Origin: Petrolisthes cinctipes
Taxonomy: Eukaryota; Arthropoda; Malacostraca; Decapoda; Porcellanidae
Direction of reading: 5' to 3'
Assembly: GCA_033782935.1 (NCBI GenBank)
Contig: JAWQEG010000416.1
Span: 310,001 to 374,000 of the forward strand
DNA length: 64,000 bases
Within the stretch, counting starts at the first letter, position 1, and each line of letters starts with the position of its first letter. Below, piece by piece: positions 36,978-46,388 of the stretch. The position numbers and the translations under genes are program-made. The notes under the pieces were generated by a model. It saw only the letters and a list, made by a program, of their open reading frames with translations, ran no database searches and was not told where the DNA came from.

Positions 36978-39544
36978 AGAGAGTAGGAAATGTGTGTCAG
37001 CCTTTTTTATTTGCTTTGCTCAAATATCACAGTGACACACCGAGTAGAGAGAGAGAGGGAGTAGAAAATGTGTGGCGCCCTCTTATGTTCGCTTTGCTCA
37101 AATATCACATGGACACACCGAGTAGAGAGAGAGGGAGTAGGAAATGTGTGTCAGCCTCTTTTATTGACTTTGCTCAAATATCACAGTGACACACCGAGGA
37201 GACAGAGAGAGAGAGAGAGAGAGTAGAAAATGTGTGGCGGCCTCTTATGTTTGCTTTGCTCAATTATCAAGGTGACACACCGAGTAGAGAGAGAGAGGGT
37301 GTAGGAAATGTGTGTCAGCCTCTTTTATTCGCTTTGCTCAAATATCACATGGACACACCGAATAGAGAGAGAGGGAGTAGGAAATGTGTGTCAGCCTCTT
37401 TTATTCGCTTTGCTCAAATATCACATTGACACACCGAGTAGAGAGAGAGGATGAGTAGGAAATGTGTGTCAGCCTCTTTTATTCGCTTTGCTCAAATATC
37501 ACGGTGACACACCGATGGAGTCTGCAATGTGTGTCAGCCTCTTTTATTCGCTTTGCTTAAATATCACAGTGACACACCGAGTAGAGAGAGAGAGGGAGTA
37601 GAAAATGTGTGGCGCCCTCTTATGTTCGCTTTGCTCAAATATCACATGGACACACCGAGGAGAGAGAGAGGGAGTAGGAAATGTGTGTCAGCCTCTTTTA
37701 TTCACTTTGCTCAAATATCACAGTGACACACCGAGGAGAGAGAGAGAGAGAGAGAGAGAGTAGAAAATGTGTGGCGGCCTCTTATGTTTGCTTTGCTCAA
37801 TTATCAAGGTGACACACCGAGTAGATAGAGAGAGGGGGTAGGAAATGTGTGTCAGCCTCTTTTATTCGCTTTGCTCAAATATCACATGGACACACCGAGT
37901 TGAGAGAGAGAGGGAGTTTGAAAATGTGTGGCGCCCTCTTATGTTCGCTTTGCTCAAATATCACATGGACACACCGAGTAGAGAGAGAGGGAGTAGGAAA
38001 TGTGTGTCAGCCTCTTTTATTGACTTTGCTCAAATATCACAGTGACACACCGAGGAGACAGAGAGAGAGAGAGAGAGAGTAGAAAATGTGTGGCGGCCTC
38101 TTATGTTTGCTTTGCTCAATTATCAAGGTGACACACCGAGTAGAGAGAGAGAGGGGGTAGGAAATGTGTGTCAGCCTCTTTTATTCGCTTTGCTCAAATA
38201 TCACATTGACACACCGAGTAGAGAGAGAGAATGAGTAGGAAATGTGTGTCAGCCTCTTTTATTCGCTTTGCTCAAATATCACGGTGACACACCGATGGAG
38301 TCTGCAATGTGTGTCAGCCTCTTTTATTCGCTTTGCTTAAATATCACAGTGACACACCGAGTAGAGAGAGAGAGGGAGTAGAAAATGTGTGGCGCCCTCT
38401 TATGTTCGCTTTGCTCAAATATCACATGGACACACCGAGGAGAGAGAGAGGGAGTAGGAAATGTGTGTCAGCCTCTTTTATTCACTTTGCTCAAATATCA
38501 CAGTGACACACCGAGGAGAGAGAGAGAGAGAGAGAGAGAGTAGAAAATGTGTGGCGGACTCTTATGTTTGCTTTGCTCAATTATCAAGGTGACACACCGA
38601 GTAGATAGAGAGAGGGGGTAGGAAATGTGTGTCAGCCTCTTTTATTCGCTTTGCTCAAATATCACATGGACACACCGAGTTGAGAGAGAGAGGGAGTTTG
38701 AAAATGTGTGGCGCCCTCTTATGTTCGCTTTGCTCAAATATCACATGGACACACCGAAAAGAGAGAGAGGGAGTAGGAAATGTGTGTCAGCCTCTTTTAT
38801 TCGCTTTGCTCAAATATCACATGGACACACCGAGTAGAGAGAGAGAATGAGTAGGAAATATGTGTCAGCCTCTTTTATTCGCTTTGCTCAAATATCACGG
38901 TGACTAACCGATGGAGTCTGCAATGTGTGTCAGTCTCTTTTATTCACTTTGCTCAAATATCACTGTGACACACCGAGTAGAAAGATAGAGGGAATAGAAA
39001 ATGTGTGGCGGCCTCTTATGTTCGCTTTGCTCAATTATCAAGATGACACAACGAGTAGAGAGAGAGAGGGAGTAGAAAATGTGTGGCGGCCTCTTATGTT
39101 CGCTTTGCTCAATTATCAAGGTGACACACCGAGTAGAGAGAGAGAGGGGGTAGGAAATGTGTGTCAGCCTCTTTTATTCGCTTTGCTCAAATATCACATG
39201 GACACACCGAGTAGAGAGAGAGAGGGAGTAGGAAATGTGTGTCAGCATCTTATATTCGCTTTGCTCAAATATCACGGTGACACACAGATGGAGTCTGCAA
39301 TGTGTGTCAGCCTCTTTTATTCGCTTTGCTCAAATATCACAGTGACACACCGAGTAGAGAGAGAGAGGGAGTAGAAAATGTGTGGCGGCCTCTTATGTTC
39401 GCTTTGCTCAATTATCAAGGTGACACACCTAGTAGAGAGAGAGAGGGGGTAGGAAATGTGTGTCAGCCTCTTTTATTCGCTTTGCTCAAATATCACATGG
39501 ACACACCGAGTAGAGAGAGAGAGGGAGTAGGAAATGTGTGTCAG
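36978..39544. repeat. ~78-bp tandem array, second part, with ~780-bp higher-order unit
   Basis: Continuation of the 78-bp array after LINE-B, about 33 units. The block beginning CGATGGAGTCTGCAATG at about 37512 repeats at about 38292, an exact 780-bp offset (ten monomers), sharing private changes such as TTTGCTTAAAT, GGCGCCC and TTCACTTTGC. Adjacent units differ more than units 780 bp apart, so this is a true higher-order repeat. The array stops at GTGTGTCAG near 39544 and single-copy sequence begins. Confidence 0.94.
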
Positions 39545-40247
39545 AAGATTTTCTAAACGTCTCCCGTCCGCCCCGTAAAGAAGGTGTCGCGGTTGACCGA
39601 CCGGGAGTTCAGTCATTTTTCCGCCGTATGTACAGATAGAGAGAACGAGGTTGTCACGGAGAATAAAAATTCAAAGTTTTACACTTTTTACAGTATTTTA
39701 TTTCTTTTTCTCCATACAAGATGTTGTTATTATTATTCGCCTAATTGAACAAAAATTGACACGACAAACACAATCTATTTGGAGTGCTGAGGAAGGGGAG
39801 AAAGGAGGAAGCCAAGCGAGCAGTGGGATGGAAGGAGAAGGCTGGGAGAGATGATAATGTTTTTTTTTTTTTGCTACCAGTCGTCGTGCTATCCTTAACC
39901 ATTATGAACCCTTCGATACTGGAAACTAGGGTTTTGGGTAACACCTCGCTGTAGAAGGCCAGCCGGTTTCTGTTGCACCCGCTAAAGGGATAATTAGTGC
40001 CTTGTTAATGTTTTTGCCATCAGAGTTGAGCTCGATTCACCTGCTTTATGCATAGGACAGAGGGGTTCACATAAAAAAAGACAAGGTTGAGACCAAGAAT
40101 GTTAATTTTTGGTTAACATCGAACAGAAAAAAAAGAGATAATAACTGCGTCTTTGTAATGTAACATAGACGTGGTAGTGGCCTCTTGGTCCCTGTTATGT
40201 AAACAAGGGCCAAAGCCACTCTTTCGACAGTGTTCGAAGTTGGCCTG
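39545..40247. other. Spacer between 78-bp array and integrase-type gene
   Basis: Unique-looking sequence with a 15-base T run near 39860 and AT-rich patches. It would form the 3' flank of the minus-strand integrase-type gene. No obvious polyadenylation hexamer lies directly after the stop codon. I see no domain, RNA gene or repeat. Confidence 0.5.
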
Positions 40248-40774
40248 TTAAAGGTTAGTACATTTAAAAGAAAGAGCAATTTCTTGACTGATGCGGCCGG
40301 TTCTGGGATTACGTCCATGCTGGCACCGTTCAGTGCACAATGAGCCGTTCCTCCTGCACAAGCAGCGCATCGTCCTACACAAATCCTTAGCACAGTGACA
40401 GAAACTGGCGGAGGGCTCCTCAATGCCCCTTTTCGCTTCTGCAGAAGCTATTTTCCTGATGGATACTATCCCTTCCCTGTCTACATGCTCAACATCTATT
40501 ACATTCCTCTGGCGACAGATTTCAAATTGATTGCGAGAGAGTAATGGGCGGACGCACCCATATTTTGTTGCTACATTGTAAAGCTTAGGCCTTTGGTCAC
40601 CTTGATATCTATAATAACTCCAACAAATCTTTGCATGCTCGACTTCTTCGGCCGATCTATCTGAGGAACCATGACGTTGACACAGTCGTGGATTTCAGGA
40701 GGGGAAGAGCTGGAAGTGCTCTGAATCATCTTGGTCGCCTGTTTTTCTATTCCGTCTCTCACTTGCTGTCGGAT
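40248..40774 (-). pseudogene. C-terminal exon: SH3-like region and Cys-rich tail, frameshifted
   Basis: Acceptor ATATTCTAG at 40775. The frame reads IRQQVRDGIEKQATKMIQ, then VNVMVPQIDRPKKSSMQRFV, the GDxVxVxxPxxDR-like block seen after the integrase core in this family. A single-base deletion near 40600 moves the rest into another frame. That frame continues KLYNVATKYGCVRPLLSRNQ, then a cysteine cluster (CHCAKDLCRTMRCLCRRN and TERCQHGRNP) before TAA at 40248-40250. The C-x-C...C...C-x-C pattern matches the Cys-rich tail of KRBA2-like proteins. Without repair the first frame stops about 12 codons after the shift. Confidence 0.82.
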
Positions 40775-40873
40775 CTAGAATATTAAAAGAAAGAATAAAT
40801 AAAATGACCCCGGAAAAGATAAAATTATTATTATTTTATTTATTACCCCAATAAAAATAAATAAGTTATGTAC

Positions 40874-40942
40874 CTTTATAAACTTTTCAAACCGTTGCTC
40901 CGTTATAGTTGCAACTGCATCTTCTTTCTCCCCCCCTCCGAC
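40874..40942 (-). pseudogene. Linker exon G (69 bp, phase 0)
   Basis: Acceptor TTCCGATAG and donor AAG/GTACAT. Encodes 23 residues ending TEQRFEKFIK. It joins in frame to the C-terminal exon beginning IRQQVRDGIEKQ, so F, G and the C-terminal exon look like the ancestral order. Confidence 0.7.
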
Positions 40943-41029
40943 CTATCGGAAAAGGAAATTCAAATTATTTTCTCAGAGTAAATAAAGTATAGACATATTA
41001 TTACCATTATTGATTGTCAGACAACTCAC

Positions 41030-41122
41030 AGCTTCGTCGTACAACTGCTGTTGCTGATATTCCTCCTCTTCCGTTTCAAACTCTTCTTCCTCCTCCTCCT
41101 CCCCGACTAAAGAGTCACTGGC
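41030..41122 (-). pseudogene. Linker exon F (93 bp, phase 0)
   Basis: Acceptor TTCCGACAG and donor GCT/GTGAGT. Encodes 31 residues with seven consecutive Glu, then EEEYQQQQLYDEA. The end resembles the YDEQ of the duplicated exons. Confidence 0.72.
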
Positions 41123-41244
41123 CTGTCGGAAGAAGGCAATTCAACATTTTTCTCAGAGGAAAGTAGGTAAAATTTCCGTCTACGAAAAAAAAAATATCAT
41201 TGTGTTCACTTTGGATGCACCACATGAACCTTTGAGAGACAAAC

Positions 41245-41301
41245 CTGTTCGTCACAGGGCGTCTGCTGCTGTTGTATATCCTCTTGTTCCTCTTTATTCG
41301 T
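41245..41301 (-). pseudogene. Linker micro-exon E (57 bp, phase 0)
   Basis: Donor CAG/GTTTGT is strong. The acceptor (TACATGGAG) is my best guess and less certain. Encodes 19 residues ending EDIQQQQTPCDEQ, recognisably related to A-D at the DEQ end. Confidence 0.6.
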
Positions 41302-41572
41302 CTCCATGTATGGGAAAAAAATTATTACGTTTTAAACCGCCTATAATATACATTTCAGTGTTATCTTTCAAAGTACATAATTAATTGGTCGGTACAAGAT
41401 ACCTTCCCCTAATAATTGGATAATATAGAGTGAGTGAATTTTAGTCGCCAGCCAGCTACACATTCGAATCTTCGAATTTCGCGTTAAAAAAAAAATCGAT
41501 GACTCACAGTGTAAAGGACTCATGCACTACTTCTTCTTCAATCTATGACGAAAAAAAAAAAAAAAAAAAAAC

Positions 41573-41635
41573 CTCTTCGCCATAAGGTGGTTGTTTCTGC
41601 CGTTGTTTTTGAATTCCTTTCTCGTCAGTCCCCCC
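41573..41635 (-). pseudogene. Linker micro-exon D (63 bp, phase 0)
   Basis: Acceptor TTTATAG. The donor is GAG/GTTTTT followed by a 20-base T run that leaves it weak. Encodes 21 residues including GIQKQRQKQPPYGEE. Same unit as A-C, with the final YDEQ changed to YGEE. Confidence 0.72.
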
Positions 41636-41763
41636 CTATAAACAAACAAACAAATCTTCATGTGTAAAGCAAGCAACCCCCCAATTTGTCAAACTGAATT
41701 TCGTCAATATGATCGGACTCATGCCAGAAAAAAAAATAAGTAAAAAATGTACGAAAAACAAAC

Positions 41764-41817
41764 CTGTTCGTCATATTGTGGTTGTTGCTTTTGAATCCCT
41801 TCATCGTCAGTCCCCTC
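41764..41817 (-). pseudogene. Linker micro-exon C (54 bp, phase 0)
   Basis: Acceptor TTTGTAG and donor CAG/GTTTGT. Encodes EGTDDEGIQKQQPQYDEQ (18 residues), clearly a paralogue of A, B and D. No stop. Confidence 0.8.
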
Positions 41818-41930
41818 CTACAAAAAAAATCGTTGGGGTTTCTTAGCAAGCAACCCCCCAATTTCTCAAACTGAATTTCGTCAATAAGATCCACATAAAG
41901 GACTCGATAAAACAAAGCAATTAATCAAAC

Positions 41931-41995
41931 CTGTTCGTCATATATGGTGGTTGCTGCCGCCGCTGTTCAATCCCTTCGTCGTCAGTCGTCCCCCC
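41931..41995 (-). pseudogene. Linker micro-exon B (65 bp, frame-breaking)
   Basis: Acceptor CGTAG and donor CAG/GTTTGA are present. It is the same kind of unit as exon A (GGTTDDEGIEQRRQQPP), but TATATGACGAA replaces the TATGACGAA seen in C. Two extra bases make the length 65 and break the frame unless the exon is skipped. Confidence 0.75.
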
Positions 41996-42132
41996 CTACG
42001 AAAAAGAATCGTTAGGGTTTCTTAGCAAGCAACCTGCCAATTTGTCAAATCAAATTTCATCATTCGAAAAAAAAACGATGATACACAGTAAAAGAGACTA
42101 TGTTGAAACAAAGCAAAACAAAACAAACAAAC

Positions 42133-42198
42133 CTGTTCGTCGTATGGTTGTGGTGGTTGCTGCCGCCGCAATTGTTCTTCGTCGTCAGTCGTCCCCCC
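42133..42198 (-). pseudogene. Linker micro-exon A (66 bp, phase 0)
   Basis: Flanked by acceptor TTTTTTGTAG and donor CAG/GTTTGT. Encodes 22 residues, including TDDEEQLRRQQPPQPYDEQ. No stop. It shares exon and intron similarity with B, C and D. Confidence 0.8.
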
Positions 42199-42298
42199 CT
42201 ACAAAAAAAAAATCGTTAGGGTTGCTTAGCGAGCAACCTACCAAAATTCCCCAGTTTGTCACATCATCATCACCACCACTAAGCTCAAAATTCCTTAC

Positions 42299-43534
42299 CT
42301 GTTCTATGATTTTCATAGGTGATGCGTGCTTCTGGCCGAACACTGCCTCGTAGGGAGACATTGCAATGACTCTATGTTTGACCGTGTTCTTGGTCCACTG
42401 CACCTGTTTGAGTAAGTCCACCCAGTAGCACGTGTTCTTCTCCTTCATGAGCGAGCAAAGCATCCTTTTGACGTCGCCATTGGCCCTTTCCACAGATCCC
42501 TGGCTCTGAGGATGTCTAGGCGAACGATGGACCAGCTCCGTCTCGGGCCAAAATTTTTGCATCATTATTTTGAGCGGGGCGCCAACGAACTTGTTCCCAT
42601 TATCACTTTGAAGAATTTTTGGGGCCCCTATGAGAGTAAATATTTCATAAAGATGTCGAGAAACTTCATCCGTTTGCTTGGAATACGAAGCCTTCAATAC
42701 ACTAAACTTTGTAAAATGATCCTGATAGTGCAATATATAACAGTAATTATCGTCGGTCTTACAAGACCGCATGTCTATTAAGTCCACTTGTCCCCTCTCG
42801 CTGTAGCCTCCACTCGTGATTGGTCTTACGACACTCCTATTTTTCCTGAGCGACCTCTTCTCCTCACATGTTATACAATAAGATAAAAACTGGGCAACTT
42901 GTTCCCGAGTCACGTTGGCAACGTTCATTTTAACCTCGCACTATGTTCTCTTTTGTCCCCCATGGCAAACATTGACGTGGGCGTCATAAATGACATCAAA
43001 TATCTCAGAGTCGGGGATGTACCATTGCCAACACATGAACCTAGGCACTTCCTGTGTCTGGGTGGTGGTTCCTGGCAACTCCGACGTAGTAAACGGTGAT
43101 TTTCTATTAATGAAATACTCTTAAGATAAATCCATTTTCTCTTGAAGAACAGAGAATGATATAAATCAACCAATCACAATCACCGTTTCAAACGTGGAGT
43201 ATTTCATTCATAGAAAATCACCGTTTACTACGTCGGAGTTACCAGGAACCACCACCCAGACACAGGGAGTGCCTAGGTTCATGTGTTGGCAATGGTACCT
43301 CACGTAAGGATCTGAAGAATTTTTCTTTATAAGAATATTTTTACCGTCCCTGATAGTTTCCACGTCGTACCTGTTTAATAAGGCGTACTCTGAAGGCTTT
43401 TTCTTTCTATCCGCCTCCTTTGCAGAGAGGACGCGTTTAATGTAATTGTTCAATTTCCTCGAAGTGAAGCAAAGCCTACCCTCGGCTGAAATAATTTCAC
43501 AAAATTTTCTCCGATGAGTTTCTCTTCTATCCAT
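42299..43534 (-). pseudogene. Exon 1: N-terminal domain, HHCC-like region and DDE integrase core
   Basis: From ATG 43534 it reads MDRRETHRRKFCEIIS and ends the first part at SSDPYVRY, where a MITE interrupts the tyrosine codon. Past the MITE the same frame continues IPDSEIFDVIYDAHVNVCHGG, the expected His/Cys region. The integrase core follows with GQVDLIDM (first Asp), LQSDNGNKF (second Asp) and QSQGSVERANGDVK (Glu about 37 residues later), then SPYEAVFGQKHASPMKIIEQ at the exon end. The donor is CAG/GTAAGG at 42298. All three catalytic residues survive. An in-frame TAG at 42941-42943 breaks the HHCC-core junction. TTG and ATG codons further upstream lie across the TATA-like box, so I did not use them. 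Confidence 0.88.
43022..43295. mobile_element. 274-bp palindromic MITE in the integrase exon
   Basis: Inverted repeats of about 100 bp (outer ends CCATTGCCAACACATGAACC) surround a ~70-bp loop. TA lies on both sides (43020-43021 and 43296-43297). Removing the element and one TA restores an uninterrupted reading frame in the integrase gene, direct evidence of insertion. TA duplication suggests mobilisation by a Tc1/mariner-type transposase. It contains no coding capacity. Confidence 0.94.
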
Positions 43535-43622
43535 CACTATATGTAGAAATACGTTTTCCCCCACACAATTAATGATAAAAGTGGCGGCAGCAGCCCACGA
43601 CTGTCCTCTGCTCAAACTTCCG

Positions 43623-43632
43623 TTTATATATA
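43623..43632 (-). promoter_or_regulatory. TATA-like box upstream of the integrase-type gene
   Basis: Minus strand TATATATAAA about 90 bases before ATG 43534, a plausible core promoter position with a transcription start near 43595. Sequence evidence only. Confidence 0.4.
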
Positions 43633-43664
43633 CTCCGATCGCACCCCCCCCCCCCCACCTCATC

Positions 43665-43770
43665 AACAATTGGCCATTAACGTTAGTGGTTGCCCACTAG
43701 CGTTAATGGCCAAGTTTTTCCAAATGAGCAACGCATTTTTACTGGGCAACGAAAATTGCGCACTTGCACG
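43665..43770 (-). repeat. X repeat, inverted copy
   Basis: Contains the imperfect palindrome TTGGCCATTAACG.TAGTGG / CCACTAGCGTTAATGGCCAA and then GCAACGCATTTTTACTGGGC. Its reverse complement is shared with 51885-52073 and 52630-52745, more than 8 kb away. Confidence 0.82.
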
Positions 43771-44000
43771 AAGTCTCTCTCTCTCTCTCTTAAAATAACA
43801 AGTACTTACCATTTATAATTGATTGAAGGGAGTATTTTCTGTTTGTAACTTGCAGGAAATTCGGACGACGAACAAGCAACTACCCGCTCTGAGAGGAAAA
43901 TTCAAGCAGGCAGAACTGGCTGGGGGTTCACCCTTCCCCTCCAGGTGCTGACAGGAGAGAGGGCAAAGGGCATGCTTACGCTATGTGTATTTCAAACTAG
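43771..44000. other. Unassigned spacer
   Basis: Begins with a short TC run, then sequence with one acceptor-like CTTGCAG/GAAATT near 43854. No coding frame or repeat that I can assign. Confidence 0.4.
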
Positions 44001-44134
44001 AGTGTCACCGTGATATCACTGCAAAGCGTCAAACGTAGGCGGCCACACTATCGACTGGTAGAAAAATGTCTGCCAGACGACCAGAGTGTCACCGTGATAT
44101 CACTGCAAAGCATCAAACGCAGGTGGCCACACGA
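44001..44134. repeat. Two copies of an 84-bp direct repeat
   Basis: AGTGTCACCGTGATATCACT begins at 44001 and again at 44085, each followed by GCAAAGC(G/A)TCAAACG and (C/T)GGCCACAC. Only the first ~50 bp are conserved. It includes the small palindrome AGTGATATCACT-like core (GTGATATCAC). Function unknown. Confidence 0.85.
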
Positions 44135-44138
44135 TGTA

Positions 44139-45660
44139 CAGCTGCGGTCTGGAGTTCGTGGGCTACCCAGGGTTGAGAGTATGAACCCCGCATCACCCTT
44201 ACTTGACTGCAAGTTACTATCCAGACGAGGAGTCTCACATGTAGAGTATCTCGCTGAGGGTTGTTCAGATTGATATCCGAACTTTGAACCATACTTCTTT
44301 TTTTTTTTTTTTTTTTACTCCTATCACGTCAGTTACAACTTTAACCTTAAGAATTCTTATACTAATGTGACTATTTTATGAAGTAGTGAAATATAATTGC
44401 ATTAATGAATAATACTTCATTATATAATGTCATTCATAATAATGTATTAATTTCTACAAATATTTACAATATTTCTAACGTATAGTTTGTAATCAATATT
44501 TCGTGGAGGAGTAATAGTAATGAAAACAGGTCAGTATTTAAGGACAATTTTATTCAGATATAAATCTAAACTTATATACAGTGTATTACTATCTCACTTA
44601 TAGTTTGGAATCTATATTTTTCAGAGTAGTGATGATGGAACAATAAATAATAAAATAGTCGGTGTCCATGACTGAGATGATAATTCTCTTCGAACTACAG
44701 ATTAAAATAGCAGTTAGCTTATCTGAAAACATCTCTAAGTGATGTTATGTAAGACCTCTTGAGATAATGACTCATAGTGTATCAGCAACAAGAATGTCAC
44801 ATAGTTAAAAAGACAATTTACTATATTGCTGATTATATTTCAATACTGTATATAAACGCCAAGCCATATTCGTGTGTTTGCGTGGCAATTCAGGTGGTGG
44901 GTTGGTTCCATGGTTCCATGGTGAGGAACAAAAATGTTTCGAAGCTTGATTTCGATAACTTTATCCGAGGTGAAGTCGATACCGCAATATTTGGTTCTGG
45001 TTAGCAGCTGTGGAGACTCACCATGAATCGGAGAGACGTTAATTTACTCCTCAGAGGTTTTTTTTTTTTTTTTTTTTTTTAAGTAATTGCGCCGTAGCGT
45101 CAATCAACAGGCAGGCAACAATACATACGGGTAGGCGGGACCCATGAGAATACAATGACTACAACCACACATACACACGCACACACACACACACACCACA
45201 CACTGGTTCATAATTCATTTAGGATCACGGGTAGTTATTCAGATTAAAATAATAAATAATAATACTCTCCTTTGTTTTAAATTTCCACAATAGTAAAGCG
45301 AATCATTTTCTTATTATAAGGAACATGGTGCATCTAATATGCAACAAAGCTATTCAAAAACACTGCAAGTGTCTTTATATCGTGAAGTATGATTCAGTAC
45401 TGTAATTATGTTTCATTACTGCATAAAATAATCCCATTACAAGTATTCTAAAGGTTAAAGTTGTAACTGACGTGATAGGTGTTAAAAAGGAAAAATAGAA
45501 AGAAGTATGGTTCAAAGTTCAGATATCAATCTGAACAACCCTCAGCGAGATACTCTACATGTGAGACTCCTCGTCTGGATAGTAACTCGCAGTCAAGTAA
45601 GGGTGATGCGGGGTTCATATTCTCAACCCTGGGTGGCCCACGAACTCCAGACCGCAGCTG
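44139..45660. mobile_element. TA-flanked foldback element with ~300-bp inverted repeats
   Basis: The ends read CAGCTGCGGTCTGGAGTTCG and its reverse complement, each bordered by TA (44137-44138 and 45661-45662). The arms match closely for ~215 bp, then more weakly to about 44436 and 45390. The ~950-bp centre has no clear ORF and carries a minus-strand fragment of the LINE-A family (45059-45200). TA duplication and CAG termini again suggest a Tc1/mariner-type non-autonomous element. Confidence 0.82.
45059..45200 (-). mobile_element. 3' fragment of the LINE-A family, minus strand
   Basis: Starting from a poly-T run (45059-45080) the sequence reads GCGCCGTAGCGTCAATCAAC and GGCAGGCAACAATACATACG. 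This is the reverse complement of the LINE-A 3' end at 51600-51730, including its CA-rich stretch. Only ~140 bp remain, a severe 5' truncation. Several differences show it is an older or different copy. Confidence 0.88.
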
Positions 45661-45920
45661 TACTTTGGTTCTCCTAGAAGCGAAGGATGGCGAGGAGGAG
45701 GGGGGGGGGAGTATGCTTGACGTGATAGCAGACCTAAAAAATCATGCAATTCATCCACCTACTCCTGCTCTTATTCCTCACACCATATACACTACAAATA
45801 AAGGGATAAATCACAGATTTTTTATTATTTTAATCCTTTATTAAAATATTGAAATATGGTATATGTTTTTCTTTAACACATTTTATTTGTTTCAGCATGG
45901 CCGAGCAATGTATCCGCGGC
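45661..45920. other. AT-rich spacer
   Basis: Contains a G run near 45700 and TTTATTTGTTTCAG near 45883, which looks like a 3' splice site. The following frame (CATGGCCGAGCAATG) is short, so no gene is called. Confidence 0.35.
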
Positions 45921-46080
45921 TGATCACGTTCGCGATACATTATACACCTATGGGCGGTGGAATATACCGTTAGGGCTGAAAGCAGTTCAAGCCAGTTTCA
46001 TTAGACACAACATCCTGTGAAAAGTGCTGAGTAGCAGCGAGAGGGAATCTTCCATGCTGAGCTACTGATTGCTAGATTCA
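45921..46080 (+). repeat. Y repeat, copy 1
   Basis: TGATCACGTTCGCGATACAT through GATTGCTAGATTCA is repeated at 52074-52224. Copy 1 has about 10 extra bases (CAGCGAGAGG). LINE-A is inserted at its right edge. Without LINE-A and its 15-bp duplicate, the two Y copies would lie about 502 bp apart. Confidence 0.9.
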
Positions 46081-46388
46081 CTTACCATTCATGGTCTCGC
46101 TCCAGAACAGGTGGAGTGTGGACGTACTCGTGGCGCTCTGCCTCCATTCTCGTTTGTGTTGTTGTTTTGTGTTGTTTTGGAGCTCTTGTTTGTATTTTTT
46201 GTGTTGTTTGTGAGTTCTTGTTTATGTGTTGTTGTTTCTGTGGTGTTGCTGGTGTTGTTTGTCTGTTGTGGTTCTGTGTATAGTTTTGTTGTGATTGTCT
46301 GTGTGTGTGTGTGTGTGTGTCCCTGGCTGATTGAGTGTTTAGTTGTTTGTGTTGTTGTTTCCTTTCCATCTAGGCCTTGCCTGGCCTG

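Larger units (their letters stand above)
40248..43534 (-). pseudogene. KRBA2/Ginger-type integrase gene, multi-exon, broken
   Basis: This minus-strand gene model joins an N-terminal domain and DDE integrase core (one exon, 42299-43534), seven short linker exons (40874-42198) and a C-terminal Cys-rich exon (40248-40774). All introns follow GT-AG and lie in phase 0. Order and motifs match, from memory, the KRAB-A-domain-containing-2-like and Ginger transposase family (integrase derived from Gypsy-like elements). Lesions: a MITE at 43022-43295, an in-frame TAG at 42941-42943, two extra bases in the exon at 41931-41995, and a one-base shift near 40600. It could be a mobile DNA transposon copy or a domesticated gene that decayed. 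I could not identify terminal inverted repeats with confidence. A TATA-like box upstream supports the start at 43534. Confidence 0.85.

Noticed and set aside
33100..39544. Repeated peptides such as FALLKYHMDTPSRERE as a tandem-repeat protein gene
   Set aside because: The 78-bp period is divisible by three, which keeps frames open. All three frames show similar openness, GA tract length changes break the frames often, and the context is a satellite array.
1..39544. CRISPR array
   Set aside because: Repeats are contiguous without unique spacers and the sequence is eukaryotic.
40067..40423. 118-codon minus-strand frame over the 3' part of the integrase-type gene
   Set aside because: A different frame from the one giving the conserved Cys-rich tail; it is a shadow of that exon.
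43925..44273. 87-codon frame with internally repeated TVISLQS peptides
   Set aside because: Produced by the 84-bp direct repeat (84 is divisible by three) and ends inside the foldback element; no support as a gene.
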